Origin: Nitrososphaerales archaeon
Lineage (GTDB): Archaea; Thermoproteota; Nitrososphaeria; Nitrososphaerales; Gagatemarchaeaceae
Reading direction: 5' to 3'
Assembly (NCBI GenBank): GCA_030040055.1
Contig: JASHUK010000180.1
Location: 1-7,323 of the forward strand
DNA length: 7,323 nucleotides
Position 1 is the first letter of the stretch. Every line of letters begins with the position of its first letter. The notes below the pieces were generated by a model. That model ran no database searches, was not told the origin of the DNA, and worked only from the letters and a program-made list of their open reading frames with translations. This document shows, in pieces, positions 1 through 5,952 of this stretch. A program made the position numbers and the translations under genes.

Positions 1-76
1 AAAGTGGGTCGTAATACGTCCCCATCCCAATGGCCGAGACCTTCCTGCCTGTCTTGCCGAAGTCCTTCGACCTCAC
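1..76 (-). CDS. Aldo/keto reductase, N-terminal fragment (cut by window edge)
   Basis: Only the first 25 codons lie in the window. The translation from GTG at 76 reads MRSKDFGKTGRKVSAIGMG, followed by TYYDPL. This matches the usual opening of aldo/keto reductases: a first beta strand with a (L/F)GKTG turn, then the VSAIGMGT strand that leads into the NADPH-dependent TIM barrel. GTG 76 is chosen because an in-frame TAG lies at 82-80, so no longer start is possible. A GAGGT Shine-Dalgarno sequence at 89-85 is 8 nt upstream. The gene follows the primase gene on the same strand after 25 bp and could be co-transcribed with it. The substrate cannot be inferred because the catalytic Asp-Tyr-Lys-His residues lie outside the window. 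The family call is fairly safe from this N-terminal signature, but nothing shows that the rest of the gene is intact. Confidence 0.75.
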   Translation of the reverse strand, partial: MRSKDFGKTGRKVSAIGMGTYYDPL

Positions 77-84
77 CCGCTACG

Positions 85-89
85 ACCTC
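85..89 (-). promoter_or_regulatory. Ribosome binding site of the aldo/keto reductase
   Basis: GAGGT on the minus strand, 8 nt before GTG 76. It fixes this GTG as the start of the partial reductase gene. It lies in the 25-bp gap after the primase stop codon (TAG, 104-102), so the reductase can be translated independently from a shared mRNA. Confidence 0.6.
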
Positions 90-101
90 TTCCCGCCTGT
101 T

Positions 102-1079
102 CTACTTCGGCCTGCGCGGGTTTTCCGTTTCAAGCGCCTCCTTCGGAAGTAGGCCGTATAGATCGGGATGCTCCGCCTTGAGGGTGGACATGGTGGGAGG
201 GAGCAGGCCGTTCCTCTTGGCCCTCCTCACGTTGTATTCGACGAATCGCTTCATGTCGCTCGTCTCCCCTGCCACGGATACGAAACCTCTGATTCTCTCG
301 ACAGCCTGGTCCCCCTCCAACTTCTTGACGTTCACCAGGTATGGGGCCAGGACCAGCCAGACGAACCTGTGCCGTCCGTCCGACACCGGATGCCTGAGCA
401 GCTCCTCAACGTAGTCGTATCCCTTCCCGCTTTTTGGCCTTTGAACGGGGACGTACTTCATCACTTCGGTTCTGATATCCGCGAGCTGCTTGGGAAACTG
501 GCCCGACCTCAGCCTCTTGACCCCTTCGCTTATGGCCGACCTCGCGCACTCGGCGAACAGATCGTTCAGAAGGTTGTCGCTCAACACGATGGTCCCACCA
601 CTTAGAGCTTGCCTGGCCAACTTCCACTTCGGGATGTTCGTCAGTTCGAGCCTCGTCACAAGGGAGAGATAGACCTCGAACGGAAGCGCGTACTCTGTCT
701 TGCCCTGATCTGCAAGAACAACCCTAAAGTCCGTGCCAAAGCACTCCGACATGACCGAAGTCTTTCCTCCCGCGGTCTCCCCTAGGAAATGCTGCTTCGC
801 CCTTTCGGCTTCCCTCTTGGAGAACTTGGACGTCAGGTAGCTGTCCTGGCTCGCGACGATTGCGGCGGCGAAGAAACTCGAGAACTCCACGAGCTCACCC
901 ATATGGGGCTCGTACCTGGATCTTCCGACCGACTCGAGAATCCTGCTTAGGGCTTGGTCGACGACCTCCCTGCTGGCCAGGCCGTTCTCGATCGGTATCG
1001 TCTCGAAGAACCTTCTGGAACTGGGGGCGAACGGATACTTCAGTTCGATGTCAGACAGGGTCGCGCTTCTGTGCGACAT
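102..1079 (-). CDS. priL: DNA primase large subunit, PriL-type N-terminus with PriX-like C-terminus lacking Fe-S cysteines
   Basis: This is a 325-residue protein. The N-terminal part resembles archaeal/eukaryotic primase large subunits. It has a KYPF motif at residues 14-17, a helical region ending in SKREAERAKQHFLGE (about 87-101), a beta strand FRVVLADQ, LPFEVYLSL, and PKWKLARQALSGGTIVLS (about 150-167). PriL partners the catalytic PriS in RNA primer synthesis. The C-terminal part (from about residue 230) begins HPVSDGRHRFVWLVLAPYLV and continues through RFVEYNVRRAKRNGLLPP to HPDLYGLL. That pattern recalls the PriX family, an Fe-S-less relative of the PriL C-terminal domain. Only two cysteines are present (113 and 178), so the four-Cys [4Fe-4S] site of ordinary PriL is absent. 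ATG 1079 lies 2 bp after the GTPase stop, which suggests co-transcription and translational coupling. The primase family call is good; the PriX comparison comes from recalled motifs and was not aligned. Confidence 0.7.
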   Translation of the reverse strand: MSHRSATLSDIELKYPFAPSSRRFFETIPIENGLASREVVDQALSRILESVGRSRYEPHMGELVEFSSFFAAAIVASQDSYLTSKFSKREAERAKQHFLGETAGGKTSVMSECFGTDFRVVLADQGKTEYALPFEVYLSLVTRLELTNIPKWKLARQALSGGTIVLSDNLLNDLFAECARSAISEGVKRLRSGQFPKQLADIRTEVMKYVPVQRPKSGKGYDYVEELLRHPVSDGRHRFVWLVLAPYLVNVKKLEGDQAVERIRGFVSVAGETSDMKRFVEYNVRRAKRNGLLPPTMSTLKAEHPDLYGLLPKEALETENPRRPK

Positions 1080-1081
1080 CG

Positions 1082-2299
1082 TCAGCTTCTCTTCGCTGTG
1101 GAGACTATGGAGAGCACATCGCGGTCTCTCAGCACATAATTCGTCGGAAGGTGCAGCCCTGACCTGGCATCTACCGCGTAGACCAGTCCCTTGACAAGAT
1201 CGCTGTGTATCGTCCCTGCGAGGTCTTCAACGGTCGAACCGTTCTGCATTAGGTAGATGTCCGGAAGGACACGGCCATCCTTGTCCGTCAGCTTCTCCAC
1301 GTCGGCCACCGGATAGATGGCGTTCATCTTTAGCAGCTTGAACACCGCTATGTTGAGGGCGAACTGAACCCCCGTCCGAAGGTACTCCCCGAAGACCTTC
1401 CTCCTGATGTAGGCCAGGGCGCTTCTTTGTGCATCGTTCAGGTTCTGCGGCTCCAAGATTTCGAAGCGCTCTTCACCAGGGACGTACCTGATTAGCCCAC
1501 GCGACTCCGCTCTCCTGAGGGTGAGCTCGGCTTCCCCGGAGGTAGGGACCACTATGAGCCCCTTGAGGCTCTCCCTCAGCTTCTGGAAGTTCTCGGCAGC
1601 GAACGGCAGGTCCATCTTGTTCGCGATTACGAGCGTGGGCTTTGAGACCTCCCTGAGCGACCAGCAGAAGTTCCGGATCTCCTTATCCGTCCACGAGTCG
1701 AACGGCTTCTCGCCGAGCATCGACTCATTGAGGGCGGTGATGACGTGTTCCTTCTTCACGCCGATCCCCTGCATCGCCTCGGCGACAGCGCTGGGAACTC
1801 CATGACCGGGAGTCTTAGACAGCTTCGATATCTTCGGGACGCTCTGCGTGAAGAGCTTCGTATACCACAAGACGAGTTCAAGCTCTACGTCTTCGAAGTC
1901 GGCCATCGGGTCCCCGGTTCCAGGGTCCGAAATCTTCCCGTCCTTGTCCACGCTCCCCGATGCGTCAACGACGTGTAGCAGGGCGTCAGACTGGGCAGCC
2001 ACGCTAAGAAACTGGTTCCCTAACCCCTTCCCCATCCACGCCCCCTTGATTAGGCCGGGAAGATCGGTGACCTCTACCGGGACGAACCTCCACCCGTCGT
2101 CACACTTCGAGTTCCTCGGCGCGTCCTGCACTCCGAACTCCTTGTGGACGCAGAGCGTCACCGCGCTTGCCATTCCCGTTTCCTGCACCTTCGTAGTGAA
2201 GGGGTAGTTGGAGACCTCCCCATGCAGAAGCGTCATGGAGTTGAACAGGGTGGTCTTTCCGGCATTCGTCTTTCCGATTAGCCCTATTCTGATCTGCAT
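1082..2299 (-). CDS. ychF: Archaeal Obg-like / YchF-family translation-associated GTPase
   Basis: A 405-residue TRAFAC GTPase. From the chosen start it begins MQIRIGLIGKTNAGKTTLFN, with the P-loop at residues 9-16. Next come a YPFTT switch I (32-36), the DLPG switch II (79-82), and NKMD for guanine specificity (227-230). A TSGEAE stretch probably serves as G5. The C-terminal 75 or so residues look like a TGS domain (DGRVLPDIYLMQNGSTVEDL, then the VLRDRDVLSIV strand). The length and the large helical insert between G3 and G4 fit the archaeal MJ1332-like branch of the Obg/YchF family. Members bind ribosomes, but their exact role is unsettled. The reading frame stays open upstream to 2434; ATG 2299 is preferred because it places the P-loop at the normal N-terminal distance and matches a promoter 30-37 bp upstream. 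It ends 2 bp before the primase gene, so both probably share a transcript. Confidence 0.9.
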   Translation of the reverse strand: MQIRIGLIGKTNAGKTTLFNSMTLLHGEVSNYPFTTKVQETGMASAVTLCVHKEFGVQDAPRNSKCDDGWRFVPVEVTDLPGLIKGAWMGKGLGNQFLSVAAQSDALLHVVDASGSVDKDGKISDPGTGDPMADFEDVELELVLWYTKLFTQSVPKISKLSKTPGHGVPSAVAEAMQGIGVKKEHVITALNESMLGEKPFDSWTDKEIRNFCWSLREVSKPTLVIANKMDLPFAAENFQKLRESLKGLIVVPTSGEAELTLRRAESRGLIRYVPGEERFEILEPQNLNDAQRSALAYIRRKVFGEYLRTGVQFALNIAVFKLLKMNAIYPVADVEKLTDKDGRVLPDIYLMQNGSTVEDLAGTIHSDLVKGLVYAVDARSGLHLPTNYVLRDRDVLSIVSTAKRS

Positions 2300-2327
2300 G
2301 TCGGGCGACCACAGAAACCCACTCTGT

Positions 2328-2344
2328 AGATAAAAACGGTTTCC
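2328..2344 (-). promoter_or_regulatory. BRE/TATA promoter of ychF-priL
   Basis: On the minus strand a BRE-like GGAAACC (2344-2338) is followed after one base by TTTTTATC (2336-2329), a typical archaeal box A. The usual spacing would put transcription start near 2307, about 8 nt before ATG 2299, so the mRNA would be nearly leaderless. No Shine-Dalgarno sequence stands before this ATG, which agrees. The site sits in the 50-bp gap between the winged-helix gene stop (2350) and ychF, giving the GTPase/primase pair its own promoter. It also argues against the longer GTPase start at 2434, because the promoter would then lie inside the coding region. Confidence 0.65.
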
Positions 2345-2349
2345 CCGGT

Positions 2350-2844
2350 TCAGAGGGAAGGGACTGACTGCCAGGCCCTCATTGCCTCGTACCAGAAGAT
2401 TGCGGCGGAGAGCAAAATAGCTGCAGACAGCCAACCTGCGATGGGAGCATATCCGAACAGCGGATAGGCCTCGACGGAGAGGAACGACCCGAGGACCGTG
2501 AAGAACACCGCATAGAAGACGTATCGCGGGACGATCACAGTTCCCACCCTCAAAAAGTCGCGCATCACGTCCACCTTGACTTGGTTCGACACTTGGTACC
2601 CCCCGCCCACTTCTGACACCAAACCCATCTCCTTCAGCTTGTTCAAGTGATACTGTGCCAGTGACGGGTTCGACATCTTCAGAGCTCTCTGGACTTCTCG
2701 GACACCGACTTGCTTGTTCTTCAGGGCGTAAACGTACACCCGCAAAGTGTTCCCCGTCAACCTGCCCTTCATGGCATCGGCTTCTCTCGATTCTTCCGAC
2801 GGTCCGTTAGGCCCTCCCGACTGCACGAGGTTGCGAGCGGGCAC
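2350..2844 (-). CDS. Winged helix-turn-helix protein with two predicted C-terminal membrane helices
   Basis: A protein of up to 164 residues. Residues about 30-88 look like a winged helix: a first helix LTGNTLRVYVYALKN, then VGVREVQRALKMSNPSLAQY as helix-turn-helix, HLNKLKEMGLV as recognition helix, and a short wing EVGGGYQVS. Two hydrophobic segments follow, at about 101-123 and 134-152, joined by a short loop with no large extra domain. This suggests a membrane-anchored DNA-binding regulator, a layout common in archaea; ligand and targets are unknown. The start is uncertain. GTG 2844 gives a low-complexity, polar N-terminus. GTG 2826 lies about 29 bp from the centre of a weak AT-rich box (CTTTTGAA, near 2859-2852) and could be leaderless. 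ATG 2772 lies just before the folded domain. None has a convincing Shine-Dalgarno sequence. It follows prf1 after 49 bp on the same strand, so read-through from prf1 is possible. Confidence 0.8.
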   Translation of the reverse strand: MPARNLVQSGGPNGPSEESREADAMKGRLTGNTLRVYVYALKNKQVGVREVQRALKMSNPSLAQYHLNKLKEMGLVSEVGGGYQVSNQVKVDVMRDFLRVGTVIVPRYVFYAVFFTVLGSFLSVEAYPLFGYAPIAGWLSAAILLSAAIFWYEAMRAWQSVPSL

Positions 2845-2893
2845 TGCGCTTCAAAAGCGTTGGTTCGACGCGTCGGTCGGCCGTGGACTCGCC

Positions 2894-4144
2894 TCAGCTT
2901 GCCCGGTACCGGAGTATTGCCGCAACCCCCCCGAAGGTCCGGAACATGTTCCCCTCTTCGGTTCCTGAAGAGATTACTTCGACCTTCGACCCCACTTGGA
3001 AGGCCATGTCCTCCAGGACGTCGACGACGTCCATCTCGGCGATGTCGAAGTCCGTGTTTCCACACTTCGTGCAGGGGGTCGACGCCATTTCTTGTTTCGT
3101 CTGGATTTTTGACGAGAGAGAAGCGACTTCGGTCTTCCCCGTCCCACATTTTCTGCACTTCGCCTCCAACCTGACCATATCGAGGTCGTCAGAGACGAGC
3201 ACGACATCCGCGCTTGCCTTCTGGAGTGCCTCGAACACTCGTGGTAGGCCGTAGACAGCAAGTCCTCCTTGCCGGTTGACCTCTCCGAGGAACCTCTGGA
3301 CCAACTTCTTCTCTTCGAGCAGCCTGACTCCCTGCAAAGTGTCGGAGGCCTTCTCTACCAGCTCCCTCACACCTTCGCGTCCTGAGTAGGAAGTGTCGAG
3401 GACTACCAGGACCTTGTTTCGCAACTCATAGTGCAGGTAGCCGCCGTTGAGGAATTCCTCCTTTGTGGGCCCGGGCCCCCCTACTATCATGCCGGTGACC
3501 TTTTCATTGTCGATGAAGACTCGCGTTGCGTGCTCTCCGACTCTGTTGAAGTAGTAGGTGAGCTCCATGTCCCTGAGCCTCTCATACCTCCTGGCGCTCT
3601 GGCCGCCCTTCCGTGTCTTCCCGGAAACTCCGGATGTCAGGAGATCCGAGACTTCGAGCCTGTCGCCGCTCAGAACTCCCAGTCCGGCGTCGCTGGCGTC
3701 AATCGCCAGTATCCCGTACACCTTTTCCTCCCTCAGCATGTCCCTGAGCCATTCCAGGTGGAAGTGGTCATCGCACTGGTACAGATACGCGACCACAGGC
3801 TTCGGGGGAGAAATCTCATACAGGTTGATCACTTCGCTTCCGGGCCCGTTTGTAGGGAGGGCCCCGGAAAACATGACGAGCCCATTCTCGGGAGGCGTCC
3901 TGTAGAGCTTCAGCCTCTGCATGGCCTTCGTCAGAGCGTCCTGCACGTGATTTCTGGTCGTGTCCGACTTGATGTTTCCGGCGGTCCCCCATTCTTCCCG
4001 GAGGTTCGCTATGACCTCATGGATCGGCTTCTTGGGTGGTATGTACAGTGAGACAAGCTCGGTCCCTCTCCCTTCCTTGCTGGAGAGCTCTGTGATGAGC
4101 TTCCTTACCTTGTATAACTTGACAGAGTCGGCTTTTGTGAACAT
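2894..4144 (-). CDS. prf1: Peptide chain release factor aRF1
   Basis: A complete 416-residue class-1 release factor of the archaeal/eukaryotic type. It reads all three stop codons and triggers release of the nascent chain. Domain 1 carries NIKS at residues 57-60 and a YxCxxxF motif at 122-128 (YQCDDHF), both used for stop-codon recognition. Domain 2 carries GGQ at 180-182 within KTRKGGQSARRYERLR, the catalytic loop placed in the peptidyl transferase centre. Domain 3 has two CxxC pairs (330/333 and 358/361), probably a small zinc mini-domain as in many archaeal aRF1 proteins, and ends with the usual TEEGNMFRTFGGVAAILRY. Length is normal and all key residues are present. ATG 4144 is the first start after an in-frame TGA seven codons upstream. 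There is no strong Shine-Dalgarno sequence; a CGGAG about 12 nt upstream is the only candidate. The gene diverges from pyrH. Confidence 0.97.
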   Translation of the reverse strand: MFTKADSVKLYKVRKLITELSSKEGRGTELVSLYIPPKKPIHEVIANLREEWGTAGNIKSDTTRNHVQDALTKAMQRLKLYRTPPENGLVMFSGALPTNGPGSEVINLYEISPPKPVVAYLYQCDDHFHLEWLRDMLREEKVYGILAIDASDAGLGVLSGDRLEVSDLLTSGVSGKTRKGGQSARRYERLRDMELTYYFNRVGEHATRVFIDNEKVTGMIVGGPGPTKEEFLNGGYLHYELRNKVLVVLDTSYSGREGVRELVEKASDTLQGVRLLEEKKLVQRFLGEVNRQGGLAVYGLPRVFEALQKASADVVLVSDDLDMVRLEAKCRKCGTGKTEVASLSSKIQTKQEMASTPCTKCGNTDFDIAEMDVVDVLEDMAFQVGSKVEVISSGTEEGNMFRTFGGVAAILRYRAS

Positions 4145-4200
4145 GCGAGGGAGAGCACTCCGTCAGGCGGAGGAGGAGTTCGAACTGAAGGCCAACGACA

Positions 4201-4211
4201 TCCTGACAGGA
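4201..4211. promoter_or_regulatory. Small perfect dyad TCCTG-A-CAGGA on the prf1 side of the divergent promoter
   Basis: Two 5-base arms, TCCTG (4201-4205) and CAGGA (4207-4211), are exact reverse complements around one A. If prf1 is read from the minus-strand use of the TATA box at 4229-4236, its start site would fall near 4208, inside this dyad. It could be an operator half of the divergent region. Arms this short can occur by chance, so this is only a suggestion. Confidence 0.25.
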
Positions 4212-4228
4212 AATTTGGCTCCGACCCA

Positions 4229-4237
4229 TTTATAAAA
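4229..4237. promoter_or_regulatory. Self-complementary TATA box between prf1 and pyrH
   Basis: TTTATAAAA on the plus strand contains the palindrome TTTATAAA (4229-4236), so it reads as a box A on both strands. Read rightward it predicts a pyrH start site near 4260, giving a leader of about 16 nt before GTG 4276. Read leftward it predicts a prf1 start near 4208, with a leader of about 64 nt. It is the most AT-rich element in the 131-bp gap. Rightward use is well supported by spacing. Leftward use is less sure, because CCAAATTTCC (about 4219-4210, minus strand) could serve prf1 instead. Confidence 0.6.
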
Positions 4238-4242
4238 CCTGC

Positions 4243-4261
4243 CTCATTGTGAGACAATGAG
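4243..4261. promoter_or_regulatory. Perfect 19-bp palindrome, probable operator of pyrH
   Basis: CTCATTGT (4243-4250), GAG (4251-4253) and ACAATGAG (4254-4261): both 8-base arms are exact reverse complements with a 3-base centre. It starts 6 bp after the TATA box and ends at the predicted pyrH start site (near 4260). A protein bound here would block RNA polymerase loading or start-site opening, the classic position of an archaeal repressor operator. Because most of it lies upstream of the predicted start site, it is more likely a DNA site than an RNA hairpin. The binding protein is unknown; pyrimidine-responsive control is a guess from the target gene. Confidence 0.5.
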
Positions 4262-4266
4262 AGGGG
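4261..4266 (+). promoter_or_regulatory. Ribosome binding site of pyrH
   Basis: GAGGGG lies 9 nt before GTG 4276 and supports that codon over the out-of-frame ATG at 4258. A second GAGGG (4271-4275) touches the start codon and is too close to act as a Shine-Dalgarno sequence. Confidence 0.5.
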
Positions 4267-4275
4267 ATTTGAGGG

Positions 4276-4941
4276 GTGAAGATTGTCCTCAGGATAGGGG
4301 GCTCGGTGTTGGGGTCGCCTCCAGACCCCGAGGTGGTCGAAGGATACGCGAAGGTCGTGAACCAATTGAACTCCGAAGGGCACTCGGTCGCGGTCATAGT
4401 GGGCGGCGGGGACGTCGCCAGGAAGTACATCCGATCTGCAGGAGAGATGGGGCTCTCTCCCTACCAGCAGGACACGATTGCGATTCACGCATCGCGGCTC
4501 AACGCCAGACTCGTTGCTATGAAACTGGGTGGCGTCAGTTCTGTTCCGACCTCGGTGGACGGAATCCTACTAAGGCTGGCTAGGAACCGCGTGGCGGTCA
4601 TGGGGGGGCTCAAGCCAGGAATTACTACAGATACCGTGGCCGCGGTCATCGCCCAGAGGTGGTCTGCAGACTTGATGGTCAAGGGCTCAGACCAGGAGGG
4701 AATCTACACGGCAGATCCTAGGACTGATAGGAAGGCGAAGAAGCTCGACAGAATCTCATACGACAGGTTGAGCCAGATCTTGGGTGGATCCCACAAGCCA
4801 GGAATCCACAGCATCGTGGACCCCGTCGCGGTTTCCCACCTATTGGCATCGCGAGTGAAGCTGGTGGTCATCAGCGGTATCGAACCCAGAGGCGTCATCA
4901 GTGCGGTCCACGGCGAAAGGGTAGGAACCCTAGTCACCTGA
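4276..4941 (+). CDS. pyrH: UMP kinase, archaeal type
   Basis: A 221-residue member of the amino-acid kinase fold that phosphorylates UMP to UDP with ATP, the step of pyrimidine synthesis that leads to UTP and CTP. The start MKIVLRIGGSVL holds the Lys/Gly-rich first strand. GGGD at 43-46 is the UMP/phosphate loop. MGGLKPGITTDTVAAVIA (109-126) is the archaeal UMP kinase segment corresponding to the bacterial nucleotide-binding turn. SDQEGIYTADPRTD (138-151) is the ATP-site DG(V/I)YxxDPR signature. The C-terminus VISGIEPRGVISAVHGERVGTLV is typical. The length matches archaeal enzymes, which are shorter than bacterial ones. GTG 4276 places the first residue exactly where the family begins. It is probably the first gene of an operon with the DUF21 gene 28 bp downstream. 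Its promoter carries a perfect palindrome, which suggests regulation. Confidence 0.95.
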   Translation: MKIVLRIGGSVLGSPPDPEVVEGYAKVVNQLNSEGHSVAVIVGGGDVARKYIRSAGEMGLSPYQQDTIAIHASRLNARLVAMKLGGVSSVPTSVDGILLRLARNRVAVMGGLKPGITTDTVAAVIAQRWSADLMVKGSDQEGIYTADPRTDRKAKKLDRISYDRLSQILGGSHKPGIHSIVDPVAVSHLLASRVKLVVISGIEPRGVISAVHGERVGTLVT

Positions 4942-4954
4942 CAGGCAGGCTCTC

Positions 4955-4959
4955 AGGAG
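4955..4959 (+). promoter_or_regulatory. Ribosome binding site of the DUF21/CBS gene
   Basis: AGGAG lies 10 nt before ATG 4970, inside the 28-bp gap after pyrH. No TATA-like sequence is visible in this gap, which supports translation from a pyrH read-through mRNA. Confidence 0.55.
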
Positions 4960-4969
4960 ACTGCGTAGG

Positions 4970-5944
4970 ATGACGTCCGTTCTGGTCTATGCTGTCCTTG
5001 CGATCGCAGCAGTCGTTTCATTCTGGTCCTCTCTTGTCGAAGCGACTTATCTCACCCTCCGTCCATTTTCACTGAACTCCTCCATCGGAAGCGGCTCCAG
5101 CCGGGCCGCAATGGCCCTGAAGATAGTCAGCGAGAAGACGAGGCTGGTGAGCGTCACGACCTTCTTGGACACGATATCGAACGTCGTCCTCGCCACATCG
5201 ATAGGCCTTGTGTTGTCGGGGTATTTCGGACCGATAGGATGGCTCTACAGCGCAGTTCTGGGGTCGTTGGTCATAATGACTTTCCTCTATCTGCTTCCGA
5301 AAGCGATTGGGATAGAGAACGCCCTCAGGATGTCTCTCGCGCTCGCGCCCGCAACGCAGGTCGCGATGACCGTCCTCTCTCCGGTGGCTGTCCCCCTGAC
5401 TTCGTTGGCCAGGTCCATCTCCACTGGACTGGTCGGACGAGCGGGGTACAAGGAGGTGGACCTGGTCGAAGAATTTGAGGACGTCGTTGGCATGTTGGAG
5501 AAGGCAGGGCACATAGAGCCTGACGCCGGGAGGCTCCTGAGGTCAGCGCTCGGCTCCTCGAGAAGCCTAGCCGGGGACATACTTACCCCCGTCAAGGACA
5601 TAGTCTCGATTCCTATCGAGACCACCATCATCGACGCAATCGGGATAATGGGAAAGGCGAACCATCCAAGGGTGCCCGTCTACGACCAGAGGAAGGGGAC
5701 CTATGTTGGCGCGGTAACCTTCGTGACCATGTCCAAGGCGATATCTAGAGGTCTGGCGGCCGAGGGGGTACAGGACTACATGATTCAGCCAGCTAAGGCT
5801 TCGAGGGAGGACAGCCTGGCCACAGTGATGGAGAAGCTACAGGATGCCGGGACCACGATCGCGTTCGTGTTTGATGGTGAGAACATGGTGGGCATGATCA
5901 CCCTTTCTGACATCATCGAGCAGGTGCTTGGAATCAAGGTCTGA
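4970..5944 (+). CDS. DUF21/CNNM-type membrane protein with a CBS pair
   Basis: A 324-residue protein of the CorB/CorC/CNNM superfamily, many members of which are linked to magnesium transport. The N-terminal half is a membrane domain, with hydrophobic segments at about 3-22, 60-83, 88-110 and 118-148. Residues SFWSSLVEATYLTL (17-30) match the family's SxxETAxxSL region and keep Glu24. A linker EEFEDVVGMLEKAGHIEPDAGRLLRSAL (168-194) corresponds to the acidic helix before the CBS pair. CBS1 spans about 205-255 (VKDIVSIPIETTIIDAI, then HPRVPVYD). CBS2 spans about 268-322 (TTIAFVFDGENMVGMITLSDIIEQVL). CBS pairs usually bind adenine nucleotides. The C-terminal CorC_HlyC domain seen in many bacterial relatives is absent. 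In the fourth conserved stretch the usual GExxPK reads LYLLPK (106-111), losing the Glu. The gene is probably co-transcribed with pyrH. Family is confident; transport function is not. Confidence 0.88.
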   Translation: MTSVLVYAVLAIAAVVSFWSSLVEATYLTLRPFSLNSSIGSGSSRAAMALKIVSEKTRLVSVTTFLDTISNVVLATSIGLVLSGYFGPIGWLYSAVLGSLVIMTFLYLLPKAIGIENALRMSLALAPATQVAMTVLSPVAVPLTSLARSISTGLVGRAGYKEVDLVEEFEDVVGMLEKAGHIEPDAGRLLRSALGSSRSLAGDILTPVKDIVSIPIETTIIDAIGIMGKANHPRVPVYDQRKGTYVGAVTFVTMSKAISRGLAAEGVQDYMIQPAKASREDSLATVMEKLQDAGTTIAFVFDGENMVGMITLSDIIEQVLGIKV

Positions 5945-5952
5945 AGAGATGA

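Noticed and set aside
168..605. A 145-codon plus-strand open frame opposite the primase gene
   Set aside because: It is antisense to a recognised gene, its translation shows no family features, and there is no promoter or Shine-Dalgarno support.
2300..2434. Longer N-terminus for the YchF-like GTPase, starting at 2434
   Set aside because: It would add 45 residues before the P-loop, unlike the family, and would overlap both the BRE/TATA promoter and the end of the winged-helix gene. ATG 2299 fits better.
3431..4051. A 206-codon plus-strand open frame opposite prf1
   Set aside because: It is antisense to the highly conserved aRF1 gene, has no recognisable domain and no good ribosome binding site. 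High GC content creates such mirror frames.
5945..5952. Bidirectional terminator between the convergent DUF21 and transglutaminase-like genes
   Set aside because: The gap is 8 bp with no T-run on either strand and no hairpin. Termination, if any, must occur inside the opposite gene and is not visible.
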